Below, piece after piece: positions 8,346-16,010 of a DNA stretch of 64,000 nucleotides (position 1 is its first letter; every line of letters starts with the position of its first letter). The stretch covers positions 124,001-188,000 of the forward strand of contig NZ_SOBT01000008.1 in NCBI RefSeq assembly GCF_004364935.1, written 5' to 3'. The notes under the pieces were generated by a model. The model saw only the letters and a list, made by a program, of their open reading frames with translations. It was not told where the DNA came from and ran no database searches. This stretch comes from Panacagrimonas perspica. Lineage in GTDB: Bacteria; Pseudomonadota; Gammaproteobacteria; Nevskiales; Nevskiaceae. The position numbers and the translations under genes are program-made.

Positions 8346-9238
8346 CAGACTCGTTCGTGCGCCGAAGAAGGACCGCTACCCCAGCGCAGCTTGTCGCGCA
8401 GGATGCGGAAGTAGCTGTAGCCGACCGGATGGATCAGGCTCAGCGGGTGCGCCGCGCGGCTCACCTCCACGACGTCGCCCGGCTCCAGCGTCTCGCTGGT
8501 CTGCCCGTCGAACGTGACCATGGCCTGCGCGCGATCGACGCCGCGGATGACGATGCGGATCGGGCGCTGGCCGTCGACGACGATCGGGCGATCCGACAGC
8601 GTGTGCGGACAGATCGGCACCAGCGCGATCGCCGACAGGCTCGGGTGGAGCAGGGGACCGCCGCCGGACAGCGCGTACGCCGTGGAGCCGGTGGGCGACG
8701 CGATGATCATGCCGTCCGCGCGGTGGTTGCTGATGAATTCGCGGTCCAGCCAGGTTTCGAACTCGATCATGCGGATCGTCGCCTGGTTGCGGATGACGAC
8801 GTCGTTGACGGCCAGGCGCGTGCCGCCGTCGCGCGATCCGCCGCGCTCTACGCTGGCCGACAGCAGCAGGCGCTCTTCGGTGACGTAGTCGCCGCCGATG
8901 ACCGCCGCGAGACCCTCGTGCATCGATTCGGGGGGCACGTCCACCATGAATCCGAGGCGGCCCTGGTTGATGCCGAGCAAGGGCTTGTGCGTGGCGGCCA
9001 GCGTACGGCCGGCGTCGAGCAGCGTGCCGTCGCCGCCGACGACCACGATCAGCTCGCAGCGCTGCGCGAGCTGGTCGCGGTCGACGCGCGTCGCGAGTTC
9101 GCTGCTGCCGAACGCGGCGTTGTCTTCGATCAGCACGTCGCAGCCCAGGCGACGTAGCGTCGCGCAGACCTCGCGCAGCAGTTCTATGTTGGGTTCGCGG
9201 CGCTTCCCGATGACGCCGACGACACGGAAAGGTTTCAT
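8345..9238 (-). CDS. nadK: NAD kinase
   Basis: 297 residues. Phosphorylates NAD to NADP with ATP or polyphosphate. The GGDGT motif is at 68-72, and NHRADG plus SPTGSTAY are in the second domain, as expected for the family. The ATG at 9238 fits the family N-terminus (MKPFRVVGVIGKRR). A much longer open frame upstream is only the antisense of hrcA. It is coupled to recN by a 1-nt overlap, a pairing common in proteobacteria. Confidence 0.95.
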   Translation of the reverse strand: MKPFRVVGVIGKRREPNIELLREVCATLRRLGCDVLIEDNAAFGSSELATRVDRDQLAQRCELIVVVGGDGTLLDAGRTLAATHKPLLGINQGRLGFMVDVPPESMHEGLAAVIGGDYVTEERLLLSASVERGGSRDGGTRLAVNDVVIRNQATIRMIEFETWLDREFISNHRADGMIIASPTGSTAYALSGGGPLLHPSLSAIALVPICPHTLSDRPIVVDGQRPIRIVIRGVDRAQAMVTFDGQTSETLEPGDVVEVSRAAHPLSLIHPVGYSYFRILRDKLRWGSGPSSAHERV

Positions 9239-9259
9239 GGACCGGTCGACCAGTGTGGC

Positions 9260-9280
9260 CCGAGCACTGTACACGCTCGG
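9260..9280. promoter_or_regulatory. palindrome between nadK and hrcA (possible operator)
   Basis: CCGAGC-N9-GCTCGG, a perfect 6-bp inverted repeat with a 9-bp spacer, in the 120-bp divergent region. The spacer equals that of the HrcA operator CIRCE, but the arms do not match its TTAGCACTC/GAGTGCTAA consensus. Function unknown. Confidence 0.3.
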
Positions 9281-9299
9281 CCCCTGGTTTCGACCCTCC

Positions 9300-9328
9300 T
9301 TGACACGACAAAACAGGACCCCTAGCGT
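9300..9328 (+). promoter_or_regulatory. candidate sigma-70 promoter of hrcA
   Basis: A perfect -35 TTGACA (9300-9305), a 17-bp spacer and a poor -10 TAGCGT (9323-9328), 30 bp before the hrcA start codon. The weak -10 makes this tentative. Confidence 0.35.
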
Positions 9329-9358
9329 CGGACCGACCTTTCGCTCCACACGTCCCCG

Positions 9359-10399
9359 ATGTCGACCCCGCTCGACCCCCGCGCCGCCGAGCTTCTGAAG
9401 CTGCTGGTGGAGCGCTATATCCACGACGGACAGCCGGTGGGTTCGCGCACGCTGTCGCGCGCGGGATCGCTGGACCTGTCGCCGGCTACGATCCGCAACG
9501 TGATGGCGGATCTCGATGAACTCGGCTTCGTGGTCTCGCCGCACACCTCGGCCGGTCGCGTGCCGACCGCGCGCGGCTATCGATATTTCATCGACCAGTT
9601 GCTGACGCCGGAGCGGCTGGGCGACGCCGAGCAGATGCAGATCGCCGAGACGCTGGCCGGCCCGCCGCGCAAGACCGACGACCTGATGCAGGCCGCGTCG
9701 AGTTTGCTGTCCCGGCTCACCGCGATGGCCGGTGTGGTCACCCTGCCGCGCCGCAACCTGTCGATCCTGCGGCGCATCGAATTCCTTCCGCTGTCCGGAA
9801 ACCGCGTGCTCGCGATCCTGGTGGTCAACCAGCGCGAAGTGCAGAACCGGGTCATCCACACGGATCGTTCCTACGGCGCCGACGAACTCGAGCACTACGC
9901 GAACGCGCTCAACGAGACATTCGCGGGTCGTGACCTGGTGGGTCTGCGGCGCGCGCTGCTCGACGAGGCGCAGGACGCGCAGAATCGCGTGAACATCGTC
10001 CTGCGCGAAGCCGCCGCCATGGCGGCTCAGGCGGTGGACGACGAGATCCCTCGGGGCGACTACGTGCTCGCCGGCGGCGCCAACCTGATGGGCTTCCAGG
10101 AACTCGGCGACGTGATTCGCCTGCGTGGCCTGTTCGAGATCCTGGACCGCAAGCGCGAACTGCTGAACCTGTTCGACCAGTGCCTCAATGCCGACGGCGT
10201 GCAGATCTTCATCGGCGAGGAGTCGGGCTACCGGGTGCTCGACGAGGTCAGCGTCGTGACGGCGCCGTACTACTTCAATGGACAGGTCGCCGGCCGGCTC
10301 GGGGTCATCGGACCAACGCGCATGGCCTACAGCCGGATCATCCCGCTGGTGAACCAGACGGCCCGGCTGCTGACGGCCGGCCTCAGCGAAGACCGCTGA
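9359..10399 (+). CDS. hrcA: Heat-inducible transcription repressor HrcA
   Basis: 346 residues, full length. Winged helix at the N-terminus (GQPVGSRTLSR..., SPATIRNVMADLDELGF at about 41-57) and the characteristic HTSAGRVPTARGYRYFID stretch (61-78, in outline). The C-terminal part is the HrcA dimerisation domain ending in INQ-like VNQTARLL. HrcA represses groESL and dnaK operons by binding CIRCE, with GroEL as feedback partner. Unusually, grpE does not follow: a repeat block and cysH do. No CIRCE element is visible in the window. Confidence 0.95.
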   Translation: MSTPLDPRAAELLKLLVERYIHDGQPVGSRTLSRAGSLDLSPATIRNVMADLDELGFVVSPHTSAGRVPTARGYRYFIDQLLTPERLGDAEQMQIAETLAGPPRKTDDLMQAASSLLSRLTAMAGVVTLPRRNLSILRRIEFLPLSGNRVLAILVVNQREVQNRVIHTDRSYGADELEHYANALNETFAGRDLVGLRRALLDEAQDAQNRVNIVLREAAAMAAQAVDDEIPRGDYVLAGGANLMGFQELGDVIRLRGLFEILDRKRELLNLFDQCLNADGVQIFIGEESGYRVLDEVSVVTAPYYFNGQVAGRLGVIGPTRMAYSRIIPLVNQTARLLTAGLSEDR

Positions 10400-10414
10400 A
10401 GGCATCGCGGTGCT

Positions 10415-10546
10415 CCCCTCTCCCACAGGGAGAGGGGCCGGGGGGGAGGGAGAGTCTTTCCCCTGGCCTGAGGTCTCCAATCGATAGACTCTCCCTCATC
10501 CGCCCCTTCGGGGCACCTTCTCCCTGCGGGAGAAGGAACGGCAGCC
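10415..10546. repeat. CTCTCCC palindromic repeat, copy 1
   Basis: Compound of hairpins: CCCTCTCCC-ACA-GGGAGAGGG, then CCTTCTCCC-TGC-GGGAGAAGG, with GCCCCTTCGGGGC between. It is a dispersed intergenic repeat type seen in many high-GC proteobacteria. It lies 15 nt after the hrcA stop and could end transcription. Confidence 0.7.
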
Positions 10547-10720
10547 GCCGATTTCCCGTCCCTCGTCGCGCGAAGCGCGCAATTTCCGAAAATGGAATTT
10601 ACTTATATCGTTTCTGGAATTTGACCCTCTGACATTGAGAGGAAAAACACCGGACCCATAAACTGTTCGACCCAATCGATATGCAGGCACCGGCGGCCAA
10701 CCAGGGCCGGTTATACCCAC
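10547..10720. other. cysH leader region with tandem AT-rich boxes
   Basis: Non-coding. Two direct repeats TGGAATTT (10593-10600 and 10615-10622) are spaced 22 bp apart, two turns of the helix, and bracket TTATAT. Such a pattern suits an activator of the LysR type (CysB would be the natural one for cysH), but this is inference. A small hairpin CCTCT-N7-AGAGG follows at 10626-10642. Confidence 0.35.
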
Positions 10721-11416
10721 ATGACCATGGAAAAAGCGCCCACCTTCGCCGGGCTGAGTGAAGCCCAGATCCAGGAGCTCAACGAGCGCTACGCGCCGCT
10801 GAACTTCGAGCAGCGCCTGCGCCAGCTCTATCTGGATTTCGCGCCGGAAAAGGTCATGTTCACGTCCTCGTTCGCGGCGACCTCGGCCTATTTTCTGCAC
10901 ATCGTGTCGACGATCCGGCCGGACCAGGTCGTCCATTTCATCGACACTGGCTACCACTTCCCGGAAACGGTCGCCTACCGCGACTACCTCGTCGACCTGT
11001 TCAAGCTCAAGGTCGTGGACATCAGGGCCGAGGACTGGAAGCACCAGTTCACGCAGCAGGAACAGACCTATCTCAAGGACCCCGACTTCTGCTGCTCGGT
11101 GAACAAGGTCGAGCCGCTGGAAGCGGTCAAGCCCAATTTCCACGTCTGGGTGTCGAGCCTGATGCACTGGCAGACGGACCACCGCGCCGGCCTGCCGATC
11201 TTCGAAATCCGCCGCGGCATGATCAAGTTCAACCCGATGATCGACGTGACGCGCGAAGAGCGCGACACCTACATCCGCGATCACAAGCTGCCGTTCCACC
11301 CGTTGGTGGCCAAGGGCTATCAGTCGATCGGATGCACCCACTGCACCGTGCCGGGCGAAGGCCGGGCCGGTCGTTGGCTCGGCAAGCCGAAGACCGAGTG
11401 CGGGCTGCACACCTGA
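10721..11416 (+). CDS. cysH: Adenylyl-sulfate (APS) reductase, iron-sulfur type
   Basis: 231 residues. Reduces activated sulfate to sulfite with thioredoxin in cysteine synthesis. Four cysteines of the [4Fe-4S] site are present: C124-C125 (CCSVNKVEPL) and C205/C208 (GCTHCT). The catalytic cysteine is in ECGLH (C227). The cluster cysteines point to APS rather than PAPS as substrate. The P-loop-like TSSFAATSA (48-56) binds the nucleotide. No other sulfate assimilation gene is adjacent, so this cysH is isolated. A second ATG at residue 3 is an alternative start. Confidence 0.92.
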   Translation: MTMEKAPTFAGLSEAQIQELNERYAPLNFEQRLRQLYLDFAPEKVMFTSSFAATSAYFLHIVSTIRPDQVVHFIDTGYHFPETVAYRDYLVDLFKLKVVDIRAEDWKHQFTQQEQTYLKDPDFCCSVNKVEPLEAVKPNFHVWVSSLMHWQTDHRAGLPIFEIRRGMIKFNPMIDVTREERDTYIRDHKLPFHPLVAKGYQSIGCTHCTVPGEGRAGRWLGKPKTECGLHT

Positions 11417-11423
11417 CGCCCCC

Positions 11424-11491
11424 GTAGCCCGGGTGAAACCCGGGAGCTTTTACGAAAGGTGACGAACCGCCCCGGGCTTCACCCGGGCTAC
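11424..11491. repeat. GTAGCCCGG palindromic element, copy 2
   Basis: Left arm GTAGCCCGGGTGAAACCC, right arm GGGCTTCACCCGGGCTAC (core partly mismatched). It lies between convergent cysH and the rhodanese gene. The right-end CTA (11488-11490) is read as TAG, the rhodanese stop codon. Confidence 0.85.
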
Positions 11492-11862
11492 CGTGTGGTC
11501 GGCAGCAGGTCCTTCAGCGCCTTCCATCCGCCGTCCACGCTCGTGACCTGCGTGTAGCCCATCCTCTGCAGGTTCTGCGCCGCCAGTGCGGACCGGAATC
11601 CGCCGCCGCAATACAGATAGAGCGGCTGCGCGCGATCGGGATGTCGCGTTTCGATGTCGCGCTCGATGACGCCCTTGCCCAGATGCTCTGCGCCCTGCAC
11701 ATGGCCCGCGGCGTACTCGCTCTCTTCGCGCACGTCGATCAGCGCTGCGGTCTTGCGCGCCTCGAGCTCGCCGCGCAGGTCGGCAGCGGAAATTTCGCGT
11801 ACCTCGCGTCGCGCCGCTTCGACCAGCGCGAGAAATCCGGGTGAATGGGCTGCTGCCGCCAT
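11488..11862 (-). CDS. Single-domain rhodanese-like sulfurtransferase
   Basis: 124 residues. Active-site loop C85-GGGF-R90 (YCGGGFRSA) is a six-residue loop with catalytic cysteine, as in active sulfurtransferases such as GlpE. LIDVRE (41-46), GHVQGAEHLGKG and the C-terminal DGGW are family motifs. No signal peptide, so it is cytoplasmic. The stop codon is provided by the palindromic element. A link to sulfur metabolism of the convergent cysH is possible but unproven. Confidence 0.88.
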   Translation of the reverse strand: MAAAAHSPGFLALVEAARREVREISAADLRGELEARKTAALIDVREESEYAAGHVQGAEHLGKGVIERDIETRHPDRAQPLYLYCGGGFRSALAAQNLQRMGYTQVTSVDGGWKALKDLLPTTR

Positions 11863-11950
11863 GGAACGCTCTCCGGTTCTAGTCCGTTCGGTGGGTGGAT
11901 TTTAACGGCGTGGGGTGGGCAAGATGCCCCGAACGAGGAGACAAGAAACG

Positions 11951-12712
11951 GTGCGCATGAAATTCAGGCGAGGCTGGACGTGTGCATTGCTCATCACCGC
12001 GCTCGGCACTGCGGTGGCCCAGACCGATCCGATGGGCAAGGCGATCGACGCCACGGTCGAGTCCAACCGCGCCTCGCGCGCCTCGCAGGACAAGATCGAC
12101 AAGCTCGACGATCAGACGCGCGCGATGCTGGACCGCTACCGTTCGGCGAGCTGGCAGGCCCAGCAGCTCACCGTCTACGCCAACCAGCTGGGCGAGCTGG
12201 TCTCCGCACAGGACGCCGAGAAGGCTTCGTTGAACCGCCAGATCGACGAGATGGAACGCACCGAGCGCGAGCTGCTGCCGCTGATGCTGCGCATGGTCGA
12301 GGGGCTGGAGAAGTTCATCGCGCTGGACCTGCCGTTCCTTGCCACCGAGCGTCGCGAGCGGCTCGAGTCGGTCAAGAAGCTGATGGGCGATCCGGGCGCG
12401 AACAACGCGGACAAGTTCAAGCGCGTCCTCGAAGCCTGGCAGCTGGAAGCCGAGTACGGCCGCTCGCTGGGCGCCGAGCGGATGGAAGTCGAGAACCGCA
12501 CGGTCGATGTGCTGCGCGTCGGCCGCACGGCGATGTTCTACCTGAGCGCGGACGGCAAGCAGGCCGGCGCCTGGGACGCCGAGCAGAAGAAGTGGGTCGA
12601 GCTGCCGCACGAGCACGTCAGCGAAATCCGCCACGGCTTGCGCATGGCGCGTGAGACCGCGGCGCCGGATCTGTTGCGGCTGCCGATGCCCGCGCCGAGG
12701 GCGGGCTCGTGA
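11951..12712 (+). CDS. DUF3450 periplasmic coiled-coil protein of a TonB system
   Basis: 253 residues from a GTG start, chosen because GAGGAG (11935-11940) lies 10 nt before it; ATG 11957 and an earlier GTG at 11915 are alternatives. A signal peptide (CALLITALGTAVAQ) leads into a long charged helix (about 30-140, coiled coil). DUF3450 proteins lie at the head of ExbB-ExbB-ExbD-TonB operons and are thought to be a periplasmic accessory of the energising complex. The TGA overlaps the next GTG start. Confidence 0.85.
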   Translation: MRMKFRRGWTCALLITALGTAVAQTDPMGKAIDATVESNRASRASQDKIDKLDDQTRAMLDRYRSASWQAQQLTVYANQLGELVSAQDAEKASLNRQIDEMERTERELLPLMLRMVEGLEKFIALDLPFLATERRERLESVKKLMGDPGANNADKFKRVLEAWQLEAEYGRSLGAERMEVENRTVDVLRVGRTAMFYLSADGKQAGAWDAEQKKWVELPHEHVSEIRHGLRMARETAAPDLLRLPMPAPRAGS

Positions 12713-14061
12713 AGGGTCTGCATGCGTGGGCGGCCCTGATGCTGGTGTTCGGCGCCACGCCGGCGCTGGCCCAGCAGAAGGGCATGGATGAGCTGCTCAA
12801 GCAGATCCAGCAGGGCTCGCAGCAGGCGTCGCAGCTCAATGCGGAACGCGAGCAGCGTTTTCTTCGCAACAAGAATGAACAGGCGGCGCTGCTCGGCAAG
12901 GCCGAGAGTGATTTCGCCGCCGCCAATGCGCGCGCCAACCAGGCCAAGGCACGTTTCGCAGCCGGGCAGGGCGAGATCGCGGAGCTCAAGAAGCGGCTCA
13001 CCGAACGGGTCGGCGACACCGGTCAGATGTACGCGGCCATCGCGCAATCGGCAGGCGAGTTCCGCGGCCAGGTCGCCGGGTCGCTGGTGACCGCACAGTT
13101 TCCGGATCGCATCGGCTTCCTCGACCGCATTGCGCAGGCCGGAGAAATTCCGAGCGTCCAGGACCTCGAGAAGCTGTGGTTCCTGTATGCGCAGGAAGCC
13201 GCGGAGAGCGGACGCGTGGCGCGCTTCCCGGCCGAGATCGTCGATGCGCTCGGCGAAAAGGAGAAGGTCGATGTCGTTCGCGTCGGGCTCTTCACCGCGC
13301 TGACCGCCGACGGCTACCTGAGCCTGCAGCCGGACACCGGACGCCTAGCATTGCTGGCGCGGCAGCCCGAAGGTCACGGCGGCCTCGCGCGTGATTTCAG
13401 CGAGGCCAAGGAGGGCGTCCACCCGGTCGTCATCGATCCGTCGCGCGGCGATCTGCTGCGGCTGATCGCCGAACGTCCGACGGTGGCCGAGCGCGTCCAC
13501 CAGGGCGGCCTCGTCGGCTACGTGATCATCGCCATCGGTGTGCTCGGCGCCGTGCTCGCGGCCTGGCAATTCGTCTACCTGCTGCTGGTCGGCATCCGCG
13601 TGCGCCGACAGCTCGGCAATGTCGGGCAGCCGCGCGAAGACAATCCGCTGGGTCGTGTGCTGGCGAGTCTTCGCGGCGACACCACGCAGGATCCGGAGAT
13701 TCTCGAGACGCGTCTGTCCGAGGCGGTGCTGCGCGAAACGCCGAAGCTCGAACGCTTCCAGTCGCTGCTGCGCATGATCGTCGCCGCGGGCCCGCTGCTG
13801 GGCCTGCTCGGCACGGTGATCGGCATGATCATCACGTTCCAGGTCATCACCGAGGTCGGCGCCGGCGATCCCAAGCTGATGGCCGGCGGCATCTCGCAGG
13901 CGATGATCGCGACGGTGCTCGGCCTGATGATCGCGATTCCTCTGTTGTTCGTGAACAGCTTCCTGATGGCGCGCTCACGCACGCTGACGCAGATCCTCGA
14001 CGAGCAGGCGGCGGGTTTGCTGGCGCAGCGGCTCGAATCCGCCGGGGCGACACGTGCTTGA
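12709..14061 (+). CDS. MotA/TolQ/ExbB proton channel protein with periplasmic coiled coil (TtpC-like)
   Basis: 450 residues, nearly twice the length of plain ExbB. It has a signal peptide (1-22), then a periplasmic coiled coil (about 30-110) and a globular region. Next come a membrane segment near 268-297 and the ExbB core with two more segments around GPLLGLLGTVIGMI and AMIATVLGLMIAIPLLF. This layout is known from TtpC of the Vibrio TonB2 system, where it is required besides ExbB and ExbD. Start GTG overlaps the DUF3450 stop. Confidence 0.88.
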   Translation: MKGLHAWAALMLVFGATPALAQQKGMDELLKQIQQGSQQASQLNAEREQRFLRNKNEQAALLGKAESDFAAANARANQAKARFAAGQGEIAELKKRLTERVGDTGQMYAAIAQSAGEFRGQVAGSLVTAQFPDRIGFLDRIAQAGEIPSVQDLEKLWFLYAQEAAESGRVARFPAEIVDALGEKEKVDVVRVGLFTALTADGYLSLQPDTGRLALLARQPEGHGGLARDFSEAKEGVHPVVIDPSRGDLLRLIAERPTVAERVHQGGLVGYVIIAIGVLGAVLAAWQFVYLLLVGIRVRRQLGNVGQPREDNPLGRVLASLRGDTTQDPEILETRLSEAVLRETPKLERFQSLLRMIVAAGPLLGLLGTVIGMIITFQVITEVGAGDPKLMAGGISQAMIATVLGLMIAIPLLFVNSFLMARSRTLTQILDEQAAGLLAQRLESAGATRA

Positions 14062-14593
14062 TCTGGTCGTCGAGTCGTTCGCCATCCAGTACGACACGCT
14101 CGGCGACTTCCTTGATTCCGGCGGCTGGGTGACGCGCTGGATCCTCGGCGCCTGCGCGGTGCTGATCACCGTGGCGCTCGAGCGCGCGTGGTACCTGTGG
14201 CGCATCTATCCGAAGGCACGCGCAGCCGCGCTGGCGCAGTGGAACGCGCGCGGCGAGCGGCATTCGTGGACCGCCCAGCGCATCCGCATCGCGCTGATCT
14301 CGCAGCTGCGCGTGGGTCTGGAGTCGGGCCTGCCGATCATCAAGGTGATGGTGCCGATGGCGCCGCTGCTCGGGCTGCTGGGCACCGTGATGGGCATGCT
14401 GCAGGTCTTCGATGCGATGGCCATGAGCCGGGGCGGCGATACGCGCGCGATGGCCGACGGCATCTCGCACGCGATGATCGCGACGATGACGGGGCTGGTG
14501 GTCAGCGTGATCGGACTGTTCTTCTCGAACCTGTTCGCTTCGCGCGTGCGGGTCGAGGCCGAGCGGCTGAATGATTTGATTGCGCCGGGTTGA
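14054..14593 (+). CDS. exbB: ExbB-type proton channel subunit
   Basis: 179 residues, shorter than E. coli ExbB (244). Three membrane segments: about 27-47, 94-116 (APLLGLLGTVMGML) and 140-160 (MIATMTGLVVSVIGLFF). With ExbD it conducts protons and powers TonB. It starts with GTG inside the end of the preceding gene (8-nt overlap). The pairing of a long and a short ExbB is standard for this operon type. Confidence 0.9.
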   Translation: MLDLVVESFAIQYDTLGDFLDSGGWVTRWILGACAVLITVALERAWYLWRIYPKARAAALAQWNARGERHSWTAQRIRIALISQLRVGLESGLPIIKVMVPMAPLLGLLGTVMGMLQVFDAMAMSRGGDTRAMADGISHAMIATMTGLVVSVIGLFFSNLFASRVRVEAERLNDLIAPG

Positions 14594-14618
14594 ACGGGAT
14601 GACGATCTCAGTTGCCAC

Positions 14619-14713
14619 GCTCTCCCTCACCCGGCGCTTCGCGCCTCCCTCTCCCCGTGGGAGAGGGTTTCTGCTTTCTTCTTCCGTGGGGAGTGGGGCT
14701 GGTGGTGAGGGAC
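14619..14713. repeat. CTCTCCC palindromic repeat, copy 2
   Basis: CTCTCCCTCACC...CCCTCTCCCCGTGGGAGAGGG...GGTGGTGAGGGA. Same family as at 10415. Unusually it lies inside an operon, in the 142-bp gap between exbB and exbD. Confidence 0.7.
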
Positions 14714-14735
14714 CGTCGGCCCGGAGTGCGCGCAC

Positions 14736-15140
14736 ATGAAATTCCGCCGTCACAACCCGCCGCCCGAAGACACCGGCATCGACCTCGCGCCGATGCTCGA
14801 CTTCGTCATGAACCTGCTGATCTTCTTCATCATCGCGGCCGCGTTCGTGCAGGAGTCCGGCATCCGCGTGAACAAGCCGTCGGCCAAGACCGCGACGCAG
14901 GAGGACAAGACCAGCATCTTCGTGGCGATCTCCGCGCAGAACGAGATCTGGATCAACCGCGAGCACGTCGACATCCGTCGCCTGCGCACGGAGATCGAGC
15001 GCATGCGCCGCGACAAGCCCAAGGCGGTCGTCGTCATCCAGGCCGACCAGGATGCGCGCGCGGGCCTGATGGTCGAGGCGATGGACCAGGCGCGGCTGGC
15101 CGGCGTGCCGGATGTTTCGATCGCGGCCACGCCCCGATAG
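14736..15140 (+). CDS. exbD: ExbD biopolymer transport protein
   Basis: 134 residues. N-terminal cytoplasmic tail, one membrane segment (about 22-41) starting after the functional aspartate in IDLAPMLDFVMNLLIFF (D22 region), then the periplasmic domain. Length and layout are standard. It works with the two ExbB proteins and the TonB encoded next. Confidence 0.93.
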   Translation: MKFRRHNPPPEDTGIDLAPMLDFVMNLLIFFIIAAAFVQESGIRVNKPSAKTATQEDKTSIFVAISAQNEIWINREHVDIRRLRTEIERMRRDKPKAVVVIQADQDARAGLMVEAMDQARLAGVPDVSIAATPR

Positions 15141-15169
15141 ATCACGGCGATCGGGCTCCCCACGCATTC

Positions 15170-15904
15170 ATGAGCATTGCCACCCAGCAGGAGCAGGCCG
15201 GCGTCCGCTGGGTCGTTCTGCCCCTGCTCGGGCTGTTGCTGACCGCGCTCTTGTTCCTGCTGCTCGGCTGGATCATTCGCGGGCCCGAAGGTGAGGGTCT
15301 CGGGCCGCAGCGTGTGCTCGACGCGATCGACATCGCGCGCGTGGAGCCGCCGTCCGAGCAGCCCAAGGACGTCATGAAGACGCTGGAGAACGCGCCGCCG
15401 CCTCCGCCGGCCGCGCCTCCGGCGCTCGGCCGGCCCGACCTGCCGGCGCTCGATGTTCCGACGCTCGCGATCGAGCCGGTCGCCGTCGGCAACATCGCCG
15501 TGCCGGTGGCACTGGGCGCTTCGGGTTTGTCGCTGGGCAAGGCCGGTTCGTTCGGCGGATTCGGCAGCGGCGGTGCCGGCAGCGGAGCAGGGGCGGGAGG
15601 CAGCGAATACGGCGGTGGCGGGTGGAAGGGCAAGCCGCTGACCCCGCTGTCGACGGCGCGCCCGCAGATGCCGGACTGGGCCTGCAAGCAGAAGCTCAAC
15701 GGCTGGGTCGAAGCGGTCTTCATCGTGATGCCCAACGGCCGCGTGCAGAACATCCGCATCGTCGATGCGGATCCGCGCGGCGTCTTCGAGGCTGCGGCCG
15801 TCGAGAGCATCACGAACTGGATCTACGAACCCACCGGCAAGGCCGCCGAAGTGAAGCAGCGCGTGCCGATGAACCACGAAGACTGTGCGTACAACTGGAA
15901 TTAG
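15170..15904 (+). CDS. tonB: TonB energy transducer
   Basis: 244 residues. Membrane anchor near 13-37 (VVLPLLGLLLTALLFLLLGW), proline-rich stretch PPPPPAAPP, a Gly/Ala/Ser-rich linker (about 115-145), and a C-terminal TonB domain with VEAVFIVMPNGRVQNIRIV-type strands and SITNWIYEP. It spans the periplasm and transfers energy to outer membrane receptors. Receptor partners are not in the window. ATG 29 nt after exbD. Confidence 0.92.
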   Translation: MSIATQQEQAGVRWVVLPLLGLLLTALLFLLLGWIIRGPEGEGLGPQRVLDAIDIARVEPPSEQPKDVMKTLENAPPPPPAAPPALGRPDLPALDVPTLAIEPVAVGNIAVPVALGASGLSLGKAGSFGGFGSGGAGSGAGAGGSEYGGGGWKGKPLTPLSTARPQMPDWACKQKLNGWVEAVFIVMPNGRVQNIRIVDADPRGVFEAAAVESITNWIYEPTGKAAEVKQRVPMNHEDCAYNWN

Positions 15905-15929
15905 TCCGGACGCACCAGCGCCCCAACCC

Positions 15930-16010
15930 GTAGCCCGGACGAAGTCCGGGAGGGCGGCCCGGATCCGGCTCCCTTTGTGCGACCGAGGCCCCGGACTTCG
16001 TCCGGGTTAC
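15930..16010. repeat. GTAGCCCGG palindromic element, copy 3 (inside a coding region)
   Basis: Arms GTAGCCCGGACGAAGTCCGG and CCGGACTTCGTCCGGGTTAC. It lies between tonB and the TPR-DUF1329 gene and overlaps the 5' coding part of the latter. Its right arm encodes the residues just before the signal peptide core. Confidence 0.85.

Noticed and set aside
9239-9358. CIRCE operator for HrcA
   Set aside because: No TTAGCACTC-N9-GAGTGCTAA match; only an unrelated palindrome with the same spacer.
9239-10480. Long minus-strand open frame continuing nadK upstream across hrcA
   Set aside because: It is antisense to the well-conserved hrcA, has no homology I recognise, and nadK has a proper family start at 9238.
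14612-15169. Extension of the TonB frame upstream through exbD
   Set aside because: It overlaps exbD in another frame and crosses a palindromic repeat; TonB has a good start and membrane anchor at 15170.
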